From Diadema setosum (taxonomy: Eukaryota; Echinodermata; Echinoidea; Diadematoida; Diadematidae): a DNA stretch of 64,000 nt. A program made the position numbers and the translations under genes. The stretch lies in the NCBI GenBank assembly GCA_033980235.1, contig CM067069.1, forward strand, positions 38,129,992-38,193,991. Direction: 5' to 3'. This document shows positions 33,801-46,438 of this stretch, piece by piece. Each line of letters starts with the position of its first letter. Position 1 is the stretch's first letter. The notes below the pieces were generated by a model. It was not told the DNA's origin. It saw only the letters and a program-made list of their open reading frames with translations, and ran no database searches.

Positions 33801-35830
33801 CATCTTGCCCCCAGTCCTTAACTCTGAAGTGGATGAAGTTCACATGGTTGTCTGGTCCTTGGCTGTTTGGAGTTTATTCAATATACAAGAACAGTTAACA
33901 TCTTACAAACAAAACAATAGTGCAGGACATGGTACATTAGAAAGTATGTTAGAGATGGGTGCTTTGCCTTTGCTATAACAAGCTATAGCAATCAAATTGA
34001 AAATCCCTACCATTGATTTTGAAAGACTGAATTCACTAGTATCTACTGATCCATAAGCTGTAAATAGCACTTTTCACAGTTTAAAATGATTAGCTATGTC
34101 GAATATTCTTGTTTCAAACATTGTAAGAGCATGAGGTGGTTTTGATACTGGAAAAGGGAGAGGGTAAATAAACAATCATAGTAGGGCCTACAATATTAAG
34201 ATAACGAGACTGCTAAAGTTTGTTTTAGGAGCTTGATACATGTAGACATGCAGGTACCCCCCCCCCCTCCATGAATTATCTCTTTTCAATTGGATCAGTA
34301 TGTAATATTATACAGATAGTGAAATTTAAAAAAAAATGCAAAAAACAGTTCTTTCTAGAAGGGTCACTATTCACTGGATAAGAATGTTTGTTTTCAATTA
34401 CCAAGATGGACATTACAGCAAACATTGTTTTCAATATTTCCTGTCTAACACTATTCAACTAAAAATCCAGAGACAATTTGATGTCCAAATGTAAATAATG
34501 TTGCAATTGTAGTATTTGAAAATATACAGATATGTTGTCTGCTAAAATAGTATTATAAGCTAAAATACTTGCATTCTGTTGAAGGTGACCATGCTGATAG
34601 ATAAGTCTCGACGAAGTTCAGTAGCAGTCTAGCTGTGGAGAAGATGGAAGTTAAGCAGTTTGGTTCTGTGGTCAGTGAAGTTCAGCAACTGATTCTGGGC
34701 TTTATGAGATGCAGAAGTCTGATTGTAGCAGTCTGACTGATGTTCCATATCTAAGATTATAATTAAAAATGTGAATACAAAATAGAAAATGTGTTTTCAA
34801 ACTGTTGTTTGATTATACAAGATTTTACACACAATATCTAGAATCTGCATGAAAGTTGAAATCAGTTCACATGTTTTTGCAGTTTAAATATATAAAGGAC
34901 CTTATATTATTATTTTTTGGGGGATGATTAAAAGAGATACAACTAGTATTTGAGTTGTCTCAATTCAACATGTGTAAGCCTATAGTTTGGGGTATTATGA
35001 CTTCTTGAGGTTCTAGATCTTGTCGATAGGCATCCACGTTGCAAGGTCTACATCTACCTAAGATCTGGAAGGACCAGCTGTACTGTGGCTTCACATTCGG
35101 GTTGATCATAGTTACAGCCTGAGATGCAGCCACAGTCTGACTCTGATCATCAACTGTTGTCATGTCATCATCATCAATTAAATTGCTAAAAGAAGTTGTG
35201 TAAGCGGTACTAGCATCGGAGTATAGACCTATAGAATCTACTAACTGCCTAGATAGATAGCACTATTTAGAAGACCTATTAACTTCCTTACTGATGAGTG
35301 ATAGGCCTACTTATGTTAATGATAATATGTTTAAGAATACCAAGGCTAAGGGTCTAGTCTGGTTATACTTTTGGTATACACTGGTTAAGTAGTATCTAGG
35401 TCAGTAGGCGCTACTCAGGATCACTATACCACTGGATTCTAGATCTATAGACACCTGGTAGTATAGCAGTAGAATTCTAGAGGTTCCATGCCAATGAATT
35501 TAGGTAAACATCATTCTCTATCTTATTGTGACACATGCATTGCGATTACAGTGCTGTATACACTTAGAATTGTGGAAGATAGCTTTCAAGTCTGAACCAA
35601 GATCTGAACCATGGTTTCCAATTCATATTCTTTGTAGACCAGGGGTCCGTTTCATGAAAGTCTTAAGAGAGACTTTCTCTCTCCTAAGTCACACTTAGGA
35701 GAGACTTTGCTAAAAACCGTTTCATGAAAAAGCTATCGCATAAAGCTATCACATAAACTCAGACTTAGGAGAGACTTTTTCTACAAACCATTTCATGAAC
35801 GAAGCTAGCACATAAAGTCTCTCCTAACTT

Positions 35831-35892
35831 GGCAAACCTATCACATAAATCTAGGAGTGGTCAGGAGCACTCCTAAGTTTATGTGATAGCTT
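35831..35892 (+). repeat. Subterminal hairpin of copy B
   Basis: Same stem as at 10018-10078, with CTATCACATAAA against TTTATGTGATAG and AGGAGTG against CACTCCT. Confidence 0.8.
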
Positions 35893-36018
35893 TTTCAGAG
35901 AGCCATTGTATCAAACTTTTTTTCTCATTTTTGGAGAAATTGACCCCAAATTTGGCATGTGTGACCACTGTCAAAGGTAGATGTGCAAGACATCTTTTTC
36001 ATTAATATCGCGTAATGC

Positions 36019-37185
36019 TTTGCCATGGCAACGACATATTTTCATAAAATCATACAAATTATTGTGGATTACACTACTACACTCAGTTTTAAAGCAATGC
36101 AGTTGAAATTCAGCGTAGAATCAGATCAAAGTAATGTGTAGTTGTGCAAGACGCTTTTTTCCGTGTGTGGATGTGAAGAAATCTGTTGCCATGGCAACAA
36201 CAGTTTTTTCTATACCAATCATACAAAGAAATATGTGGATTGATCTAACTTTGTATAGTTTTTTAGCATTTGACCTAAATTTTGGCACATGTGACCGCTA
36301 TAGTATGTAGATGTGCAGAACTAATCTTTTGTTGATGTTGAACAATGCGTTGCCATGGTAACAGCATTTTTTTCACTTAAAAGCACCTAAAAATATTGTG
36401 AATTCAGATAAATTTGTTAGTCTTTGAGCAATGGCTTGAAATTTGGCACATGTGACCGGTATAGTACGTAGATGTGCAAACTTCATTTTTCGTCATTGTT
36501 GAACAATGCGTTCCCATGGTAACAACAGACTTTGAATAAAAAGCATACAAAACTATTGTGGATTCAGCCATCTCCCTCAGCTTTTGAGCATTTGGCTTGA
36601 AATTTGGTACATGTGACCACTATGATATGCAGTTGTGCAAACTTCAATCTTTCATAGATATGGAACATTGTGTTGCCATGGTAACAGCATTTTCAATGAA
36701 TATAATACAAAAAATTTGTGGATTCAGTTTACTCCTTCAGTATTTGAGCATTTTACTTGAAATTTGGCACATGAGACTGCTAAAGTACATTGACTGATTT
36801 GCGAATTTCTTCTTTGATCGTTGTCAATGTGTTGCCATGGTAACAGAGTATTCTGAATGAAAATCATAAAAAAAATACTGTGGATTCAGCTAACTTCCTC
36901 AGCTTTTGAGCATTTGACTTGATATTTGACACATGTGACAGTCATAATTTGTATTTGTGCAAACCTTTCTTTCAAATTTTCTTCCATTAATATTGGACAG
37001 TGTGTTGCCATGGTAACATAATTTTTTTATGAAAATCATAGGACTTACCAGTTTATTCATCCAACTCCCTCAGTTTTTGAGCACTTGATTTGCGATACGT
37101 AAGTATGACACATATGACGAACAGATTTGTTTAATAAACAAAACACAACTTTATTCAATGTTGAACAATGCGTTCCCATGGTAAC
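36019..37185. promoter_or_regulatory. X-box (RFX-type) tandem array of copy B, eight sites
   Basis: Sites start at 36019, 36185, 36349, 36510, 36672, 36831, 37004 and 37172, giving spacings of 166, 164, 161, 162, 159, 173 and 168 bp. The site at 36185-36198 is the perfect palindrome GTTGCCATGGCAAC; four are GTTGCCATGGTAAC; two have GTTCCC in the left half. Between them each unit repeats a GGCACATGTGAC phrase and AGATGTGCAAAC. The motif fits the RFX X-box consensus. The spacing is near that of a nucleosome repeat; whether that matters is unknown. Confidence 0.65.
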
Positions 37186-37424
37186 AACTTAAAAAAAAAT
37201 AAAACCGTATAAAGTTAGTGCTGGTTGAACGAGCTCCCTCAGTTGGAGGTGGGGGTAAAAATCACAATGAGTGATAGTTCAAGTTTCTGCAGGTATTCAT
37301 GGTTTCATACTTGGATTTGATTTTACTCATCAATTGCCACAATTGAAACACATTTCATTTAAAGATGCAGAATGACAAGCGCCGATAATGATTCTTTCAC
37401 CACTATCAATTTCATACTCATTAA

Positions 37425-38409
37425 CCCTATTAAGCCCAAGCTATTTTGACCCTTCCCAGGCCCGAGGGGGGGGGGGAGCACATTGTGCCCCCTATATAAC
37501 TTTGTTATTGTTTGATATCTCATCGTCATATTTGGCACATGGGTAGAGCAACTCATACTCTACATGACTGCATACTTGAGTTTTTTCAAGGTCACCCATA
37601 GAGGGCGCTATTTATCAAAATATAAAGAAATACATAGGAAATATGCTAAAAACATGATTTTTCTGTATGATTTCTTTATCCCCAGTATATTTATGTCCAA
37701 TTATGACCAATATTTTTCATATTTGCCACAAATAATGTGCAAGTCAAAGCTGATTATTTGTTATGGTTGAAATTTCTCAAGGTCACCACATGGGGGCGCT
37801 ATTCATAACAAAATAAAGAAATACATTATGAGACCTATGATGTATTGTTTGGGATAGGTACATGCATAGTAATCATATTTCATATTCCCATAATATTGGA
37901 ATTTTAAGTTTGCAGATTGATAATGTGATAAACAAATGACATTAGAGGTATAACTTGGGTGAAGGAATCAAAATGACACAAAATAGAACGTCAATCTTTG
38001 GAAAATACTGTTATTTTCAAGCATCTCTATTATATCTATTGTTTTATGCTGTTGGCACAGAAAAACAAAGGAAATAATAGGAAACACATTTCAAGGCCAT
38101 AATTACTTCACATTCTGCTTCTTCAGCAAATTTCAGCCAAGAAACGCCCATTTCACACATTATAATATTGTAAATTTGAATTGGAACAGAAAAATACGCA
38201 AAAATCTGACTGACATGGTTGTCAGTTTATGGTTGCCATGGAAACCAGCAATATCAAATATAGCTAAATTATATATCAAGACGTTTGGAAAAAGATTTTA
38301 GGAAAAGTCACCAAATTTGGTTAAAATTGGATACAGGGCGAAGGAGTGGCGAATGAAAATCTGGTAGAGGGCACAATGTGCCCCCCCCCCCCTCTTGGGC
38401 TTTATAGGG
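37425..38409. mobile_element. 985-bp TTAA MITE in copy B (piggyBac/Kolobok-type target)
   Basis: Ends CCCTATTAAGCCCAAG and its inverse with one mismatch (CTTGGGCTTTATAGGG), flanked by TTAA at 37421-37424 and 38410-38413. X1 has the empty site (ACTCATTAATAT at about 28312), so the element inserted after X1 and the B/C lineage parted. Just inside both ends is a G- or C-run and the phrase CACAATGTGC. Two internal copies of GGGCGCTATT followed by AAAGAAATACAT are direct repeats. No coding capacity. Confidence 0.8.
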
Positions 38410-39629
38410 TTAATATTAGTTCTACACAATTTCACTACATGTCATGTGACAGATTATGTAACTGCAGAAACTATTGAAACAGTTGTTGCTGTCAAATTGT
38501 CATATTCTGGTTGCCTGATTCATTGGAAAATCTGATCTTGAAAACATGTATTTCATTATTCAATATCGTCATAATCAGAGCACAATTATCATAACCACAA
38601 TGATGATACTGGTTAGAGTCTTTGTGAAATTATTATCACTCACAGTATTTTCTGGTATTACACTCTACTTCATTTCTACATAATAACTTATTCTTTATTA
38701 TATCTTTCTGATCAAATTATACTTGCCCGCGTAGATATAATTTTCTAACTTGGTTACATAAAGTTTGCCGTCACACGCCTGGAAACAATAACAAAAATAA
38801 TGCTCTGCAACGTTCACTGGTGTATTTATGTTTGGATCACTTATACCTCAACACATCTTTCATAATCATTTGAAATATTTTCATGGTTTATTAATCAAAT
38901 TGTGAAAGCAGCTGAACTTCAAGCAATTCTATCATTGCAAATATTTGGTGAGCAAACAATGATATGTGTTGCAATCCACTCTTTTTGCACTCTGAGGTTC
39001 CCTACATCAGAATACTAATTATGATAATAGTAGTAATAATAATGACCTTGTCTACTACACAATAGCTTTTATTCATCAAAGCAATCAGAAATCAGACTGT
39101 GATGTGCTGACAGAGATTTGCATTTGTCCATTTTAAAATGGTTTCTTCCACTTTACTATAAATCTTCTTTTCGGTTTTTTTTTATTTTTTTTTATTTTTT
39201 TTTTTTTTAGTGTGCTTCGATTCACCCGTTTGCTTTTCACCAACTTTTTTGCATGCTTAGCTGTTCTGTTTTGCTTTGCAATGCATTTGTTTCTCTTTTC
39301 TTCTAAGGGGGATTTATCTCATTTCTGGTTTTGGTTAATGCCTGGCAAAGCACTTATGCCATCACCTATGGACTCGTCTATGACAAAACTCTGAGTGAAG
39401 TTCAGCAGTCAAACTGCAATAGTCTGATTGTAGCTTCATATCTAACACTGCAATTGTGACTCTGCATCACAAAACCCCCAAAAAGTCACAAAAAGTCACC
39501 AAACATGGATTTCTGGTTAAAGGGATGGTGTAGTTTTGGTTGAGACCTGGTTTCAGATTTTTTTTTTTTGTGTGTGTGTGTGTGTGATATAATGAGAAAC
39601 CTCTTCTGAAATATGAAAGGGCACATAAT

Positions 39630-39825
39630 TCCAAGAAGAATTCAATGTTTACTTGATGAAATTGGTTTTGAAATGGCTGAAATATGCAAAATAAAGCGAT
39701 TCCTAATAAAAGGTGGAACCAACCTTTCATTAGAATCGCTTTTACTTTGTTTTACTTTGTTTTTGGATGTCTCAGCCATTTCAAAATCGATTTTCATCAA
39801 ATGAACTTTGAATTCCTCTGAGAAT
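39630..39825. repeat. Long fold-back hairpin in copy B
   Basis: GAATTCAATGTTTACTTGAT pairs with ATCAAATGAACTTTGAATTC, then TTTTGAAATGGCTGA with TCAGCCATTTCAAAA, then AAGCGATTC with GAATCGCTT next to the loop. About 85 bp per arm with bulges. Confidence 0.75.
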
Positions 39826-40797
39826 GGTATGCTCTGTAGCACTTCATTAGTGGTTTCTTAATATCTTCCAAAAAGTTAAAAGCTCAATCCTCTTTCTGAA
39901 AGAGCAGACTCTAAGATTTAAAATGATGTACAACTCAATTCAGATGGACTCTCCTAACCTATATTAGAAAAGCACAACCTCTGCAAACTCATAATCCTTT
40001 CCATGTTAGTTCCGACTTCCAGTTGTTTTGCTGGTTGTGAAACATTGATGTGTATACTACGTAAAAGATTGCAGCCGACATAATTAATGAAATCATCGTG
40101 ATGTTCATATTATTTCACACTGTATTTTACAAATGAATAATTTCATTCTTTCAGAATGGTCCGTTATAATGAGGAAGAGATAGTCGTAAAAAGGATCATG
40201 AATTCAACCATGTCGTGTACCTTTCAAGGACACATGTACAAAATGCAAAGAGATTTGGGGGAGAAAAATACAAAATGCATTTTCAACCCCTGCTAGTGCA
40301 AACATCATGGAATACAGCCTAAATAGTTAATAATGTAATCATCGCGATCCCGCTGGGCGCACACAGCGTAAAATAAGTTTAATAATGCATGTTACTCTGC
40401 TTGCACCCATGTTCAGAAAAAAAAAGTAACAAATGTTTTTAATACAATGTGATTTTGTTTATTAAAATTTTATACTGTGTTTCACAAATGATATTTTCAT
40501 TCTTTCAGAATGGTTCAATACACGAGGAAGGATTACGAATTCAACCCTGTCGTGCACTTTTCGAGAAGGCATGCACAACACACGCGAAGAGATTTTTTCA
40601 GAAGAAAAACAAAGAACGCGTTTTCAACCCCTTCTTTTTTTTTATTCTTTTGGTATCAACTCACAAATGATTCCTTTTTATTCTTTCTCAATGATAATGA
40701 TCCATTTACTTGTGTAATAACAACACAAAGACTGCTCATAAGTTTGATTGCTTGGTATATGTGACTCCATGCTTTTCTTTGTTTTTAATGCGTACGT

Positions 40798-40890
40798 TTA
40801 TAACGAGGAACCGGTTATAACGAGGAACCGGTTATAACGAGGCAATATTGGCCGTCCCACGGACCTCGTTATAATGCGGTTTCACTGTAT
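40798..40890 (-). repeat. pogo/Tigger-like terminal sequence in copy B
   Basis: On the minus strand this reads CAGTGAAACCGCATTATAACGAGG followed by two tandem copies of a 20-bp TCGTTATAACCGG-type phrase, next to TA. CAGTGAAACC with TCGTTATAACGAG repeats is reminiscent of pogo/Tigger ends. The opposite end could not be found, so this may be a fragment. X1 lacks it; C has it at 55347-55442. Confidence 0.35.
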
Positions 40891-40917
40891 ATACATTGAT
40901 TTTGAAAGATTAAATCC

Positions 40918-40945
<28 letters not shown>
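40918..40945 (+). repeat. (TA)n microsatellite in copy B
   Basis: TA run that is also present in C at about 55292-55319 and absent from X1. Confidence 0.9.
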
Positions 40946-40948
<3 letters not shown>

Positions 40949-43900
40949 CAGCGGTAAAAACTATCATATGTTGCATTCAACCTGTCTGCATCACCCTCGG
41001 CAAGCTCCATGCCTTGAGAATCTATATGAAAGAAAAAAGAAATACAAATATGGAAAAAAAAATATTGGTTACATACTGAAATTTTATGACACGCCATTCA
41101 TCCCCTCTGCCTGACATTATACAGAGTGTTAAAATATGTGGGCTTACAGTTGAATGAATACACACACGACTGGCACACATATCATTACACAGAACTACTT
41201 TTCAGCAATTTCTTATACAGTATATTAGAAACAGTTCAACAGCATCTACGAAAAAAAAAACTAAGAAAATCGTCTGGGATGTCATACACAAGAATTAGTG
41301 TAGCAGATTCTTCCTGATAAAAAAAAAGGTGTGACACAGACTCAAAATGAGAATGTGATTGTGACTTTAAACACTCGTCTGACAGAACGTTATACATTCA
41401 TGACTTTTTAAAAAGGATTGTAACTTATGTCAGGCAAGCTGGGGGTTCCAAAATAAACAGAAAGATGATTCAATGGGTTATGAAATAAATCAGCTGCATT
41501 GCTATGTCAGTGCGTAAATCAACTAATGTAAGCCGTACAGAATTCCCAATTGTGGCTGATATAGACATAAACATTAAATAAACTACAAACTGGGGTGTAT
41601 AAATGCACTAATTTCTTCATTTCTCGTATGGAACAGTTCACATATAGAGGTAACATTGTTTGTCCACCAAGTCTACAATAATTGCTAAAATAAGAAAGAC
41701 CGAATTACCTGTAACTGATATGTCATCAACAGAGGTTGCCCTTTTTCAACTGTTATTCAAGTTGTTTATTTTGTAAAATCCTTATACTTTCAAGTTTAAT
41801 TTGAGAAAAGGATACCTGTGTTCTGTCGTAGATAAGATGCTGCTATACAGTTTGTAATCCAATTGCAGTCTGACTCTGACCTGGGTGAAGTTCAGCTGCA
41901 GTTGTCTGTCCCAAGGCTTGGTGAGGTTCAGCTCTCTTCAGGCCTTTGGGTGTGCAAATATAAGAACAGTTAAATACCATACAAACAGAAACATCGGATG
42001 CACAAATGGGATAGTTGGAAAATATTTGAGATGAGTGTACATCTTTATTAAAACAAGCAATAATAACAAAATGTGCATTAATTATTATCAATTTTGTAAG
42101 ATATATTATGTGAACAACAAGTTGTAATTGCCAGTTTTCAAAGTTGAATCACTATGTAATGAGCAACTGTTAGCAAATTGTAAGAGTATGAGGTAATTTT
42201 AGTAATGAATGAGAGGGTAAATTAATAACAAGCATTCACTTTATTCAGTTGGCAGCAGAATCATTCACCCCCTTTGCATTATGGACACTATAGCAAAATA
42301 AATAACATTACAATTACTAAATCATATACAAGTGGTGAACAGATAGCTTATGACAAATGCCTACCTGCTCAATAGTCTTTGATTTGCATATAGTTAGAAA
42401 CTTTGATCATTCATGCATGAAGAGATAAGGTCCAGTGAGCACATTATGGTCATTTCAGACCTTTCTGTGATCACTGAAGCATGACGTGTTATGGTCTGAT
42501 GATAACGATTAATTTCTTTTGTTTTTATGGAATTTTGAATAGTATCTTACCATTCTATACACAACTCTTAGCATTTCATCGGGTTATATTCATTTTGACA
42601 TGACTTAAACTTTGAATTATTAATATCACGGCTAAACCTCTGTACAAACTCTATGGTGGCAACTTTCACTAGAAATGAGTTCATTTAAATGTTTTTGTAC
42701 AATGAAAAATGCCAATTGAAATATTAAGAATCCTACATCAAATTCCATCATATTGTGTCACCTATCAAAACATTGAGTGAACAAACCATATTCAACGAAG
42801 CATTTCAGTGATCACTGAAAGGACTGAAAATGACCATAAATGTGCTCACTGGGACCATATCTCTTTATACATGAATGATCAAAGTTTGTAACTATATGCA
42901 AATCAAAGGCTACTGATCTGTTATTTACTTGTAGCAAACTATCTGATCACCACTTTTATGATTTAGAAATGATCTCAGTTATAATGTGATTCATTATGCC
43001 AGAGTGTCCAACATGCAAGAGAGGGGCTGAATAATTTCCTGCCAACTGTAGATGATCAAGATAACATGATTTCTCAACTTGCTTCAATAGCTAAAAATAA
43101 TCATTTAACACACCAAATGAAGATGGTGGAATATCCATGACACTGTCACTTGACTTTTCCATTTGCATCTTGCCCCCAGTCCTTAACTCTGAAGTGGATG
43201 AAGTTCACATGTTGTCTGGTCCTTGGCTGTTTGGAGTTTATTCAATATACAAGAACAGTTAATATCTTACAAACAAAACAATAGTGCAGGACATGGGACA
43301 TTAGAAAGTATGTTAGAGATGGGTACTTTGCCTTTGCTATAACAAGCTATAGCAATCAAATTGAAAAGCCCTACCATTGATTTTGAAAGAATGAATTCAC
43401 TAGTATCTACTGATCCATAAGCTATAAATAGGACTTTTCACAGTTTAAAATGATTAGCTATGTCGAATATTCTTGTTTCAAACATTGTAAGAGCATAAGG
43501 TTTTCTTGATACTAGAAAAGGGAGAGGGTAAATAAACAATCATGGTAGGGCCTACATTATTAAGATAACGTGACTGCTAAAGTTTGTTTCAGGAGCTTGA
43601 TACATGTAGACATGCAGGTACCCCCCCCCCCTTCCATGAATTATCTCTTTTCAATTGGATCAGTATGTAATATTCTACAGATAGTGAAATAAAAAATGCA
43701 AAAAACAGTTGTTTCTAGAAGGGTCACTATTCACTGGATAAGAATGTTTGTTTTCAATTACCAAGATGGACATTACAGCAAACATTGTTTTTAATATTTC
43801 CTGTCTAACACTATTCAACTAAAAATCCAGAGACAATTTGATGTCCAAATATAAATAATGTTGCAATTGTAGTATTTGAAAATATACAGATATGTTGTCT

Positions 43901-46153
43901 GCTAAAATAGTATTATAAGCTAAAATACTTGCATTCTGTTGAAGGTGACCATGCTGGTAGATACATCGTAAGTCTCGACGAAGTTCAGTAGCAGTCTAGC
44001 TGTGGAGAAGATGGAAGTTCAGCAGTTTGGTTCTGTATTCAGTGAAGTTCAGCAGTTTGGTTCTGTATTCAGTGAAGTTCAGCAACTGACTCTGGGCTTT
44101 ATGAGATGAAGAAGTCTGATTGTAGCAGTCTGACTGATGTTCCATATCTAACATTATAATTAAAAATGTGAATACAAAATAGAAAATGTGTTTTCAAGCT
44201 GTTGTTTGATTATACAAGATTTTACACACAATATCTAGAATCTGCATGAAATTTGAAATCAGTTCACATGTTTTTGCAGTTTAAATATATAAAGGACCTT
44301 ATATTATTATTTTTTTTTTGGGGGGGGAATGATTAAAAGACATACTACTAGTATTTGAGTTGTCTCAATTCAACATGTGTAAGCCTATAGTTTAGGGTAT
44401 TATGACTTCTGGAGGTTCTAGATCTTGTCGCTAGGCATCCATGTTGCAAGGTCTACATCTACCTAAGATCTGGTAGGACCAGCTGTACTGTGGCTTCACA
44501 TTCGGGTTGATCAGTTACAGCCTGAAATGCAGCCACAGTCTGACTCTGTTCATCAACTGTTGTCATGTCATCATCATCATCAATTAAATTGCTAAAAGAA
44601 GTTGTGTAAGCGGTACTAGCATCGGAGTATGGACCTATAGAATCTACTAACTGCATAGATAGATAGCATTATTTAGAAGACCTATTAACTTCCTTACTGA
44701 TGAGTGATAGGCCTACTTATGTTAATGATAATATGTTTAAGAATACCAAGGCAAAGGGTCTAGTCTGGTTATACTTTTGGTATACACTGGTTAAGTAGTA
44801 TCTAGGTCAGTAGGTGCTACTCAGGATCACTATACCACTGGATTCTAGATCTATAGACATCTGGTAGTATAACAGTAGAATTCTAGAGGTTCCATGCCAA
44901 TGAATTTGGGTAAACATCATTCCCTATCTTATTGTGACACATGCATTGCGATTACAGTGCTGTATGCACTTAGAATTGTTGAAGATAGCTTTCAAGTCTG
45001 AACCAAGATCTGAACCATGGTTTCCAATTCATATTCTGTGTAGACCTGGATCTACGTACCACTACTAGGCCCTACTATTACTACTTGATCTAGTTAGTCT
45101 AACCACTGTCGGACTCTCCAGATAGTACTACCGGCCCTAACCCCGGGACGCTCCGTGTACACAGTTACACACTGTCCCAACACTGCGTGTTGGGGCTGGT
45201 CGCAGTTATACCGACCCTAACCCCAGGGCACTCCCTGTTAGTTGTACACAGTGCTTTGCGTTCGGGCTGGTCGCAGTTATAACCCTAACCCCTAGTATTT
45301 TACAAGTTTTTGTTGTAGACCTAGAAATTAGTAACGTTAGATAGTAACATTAGGACTTGTAAACGTAACAATGACACAGGTAACGTATAGCTGGTTCTCT
45401 GTAGTGTAAATGCTAATGCTATAACTTCACGTTAGGGCCTAAAAAACATTAGGCTTAGGCTAGGCCTATAATTCTGTTGGACAAAATAACCTGAGATTTT
45501 CTAGACTGAAAAAAAAAAACCCAGATCTTTCCTGTCGATTTGACACAAAACAGAAAATTTGTATCACTTCTGAATACTATCCACACAGCTAACAGTGACA
45601 GTGTAATTATTCAATGTTAGACACGTCTTCAAAAATATAATATTAATAATAAAATGCAGACCAATTCTTTACTTATGAAATTTCCGGTTTCTTCTTCGAT
45701 CCCTTCACTATTCACGCCTTAAGTTACTTGCAATTCACCCATACATGAACAAATCGGGCAATTGCTCTCATGAAATATCTGCACGCTAAAAATCAACCCA
45801 CAAACATTTCACTATTAGAATCTACTTGTAGAAGTTGTAGTAGCCCTAGACCTAGCCCCGGAGACCGCGCCGCTAGGCGCGGTCCTGGCGGCTTCCCCGC
45901 AGTTTCGCTTATGTTCGTTCAAGTATTCTGTGCGCTAAGTGCAAGTGATTGTGAATTCTGTGAACATCGGTGAGCTGCTTATAAGACATCATTTTGTGCA
46001 TCACAAGCAATGAAATGCATCAAACAGTCACCGATGATAGTCATTTAGGTTTCATCGACCCATGTAAGTATTCCTAGTAGTTTCTGTTGAAAAATTAAGG
46101 AAATATAGCGCCGCAAAGGCACCCGTTTCTTCAACATGAAGATATGAATGGGA

Positions 46154-46190
46154 GCACGGCGCAGCCGCCACACGCAGTGTATACGTGTGG
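46154..46190. repeat. GC-rich 13-bp perfect hairpin
   Basis: CAGCCGCCACACG and its exact inverse flank an 11-base spacer. The mirror copy in C is at about 48742-48776. The aligned part of X1 (about 61325) lacks it, so it is a feature of the B/C lineage. Confidence 0.8.
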
Positions 46191-46403
46191 CGGCTGTCGC
46201 AGTTACCCTAGACCCTACCATGCTAACAAACTAGGCAAGTACCTACCTAAACTCAGCTGGCCATTTGGCCATTCAAACAAACGGCGATGGGCCTACGTGG
46301 GACTATTGTGATAACGCTAATACCGGTAAGATTAGATCTACATCTAGATAGCCCTTGGAGAATTGTAGAAGATTCGAACAAAAATATATCCAAATAATAC
46401 GGC

Positions 46404-46438
46404 TTCATGAAACGGACCCCAGGGGTCCGTTTCATGAA
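46404..46438. repeat. Palindrome centre: two X tails joined by one base
   Basis: TTCATGAAACGGACCCC, a single A (46421), then GGGGTCCGTTTCATGAA: a perfect 35-bp palindrome formed by the tail ends of B and C. It is the centre of the inverted repeat spanning 35642-60592. Confidence 0.92.

Larger units (their letters stand above)
27137..35640 (+). mobile_element. Transposon X1, middle segment (second of three pieces)
   Basis: Colinear with copy B from about 36260 to 45047, though clearly diverged. It differs by carrying HINE-like element a (28678-29824), by lacking the 985-bp TTAA MITE of B and C, and by having unrelated sequence at about 31020-31500 where B has 39985-40885. It ends at 35640, where copy B is inserted; the X1 sequence then resumes at 60593, and the joined sequence reads as in B at 45040-45050. 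Confidence 0.85.
35642..46420 (+). mobile_element. Transposon X copy B, left arm of the giant palindrome
   Basis: 10,779 bp from GGGGTCCGTTTCATGAA (head) to TTCATGAAACGGACCCC (tail). Its sequence is mirrored by C almost base for base: for example 45770-45973 and 48965-49168 encode the same peptide on opposite strands, as do 44459-44656 and 50284-50481. Its tail lacks about 400 bp present in C and X1 (the join is at about 46398). It is flanked by a single A on each side, and no longer target duplication is visible. No transposase frame. Confidence 0.88.

Noticed and set aside
45130..45300. CCCTAACCCC phrases as telomeric repeats
   Set aside because: Only a few isolated copies inside a ~75-90-bp duplicated segment; not a telomere-type array.
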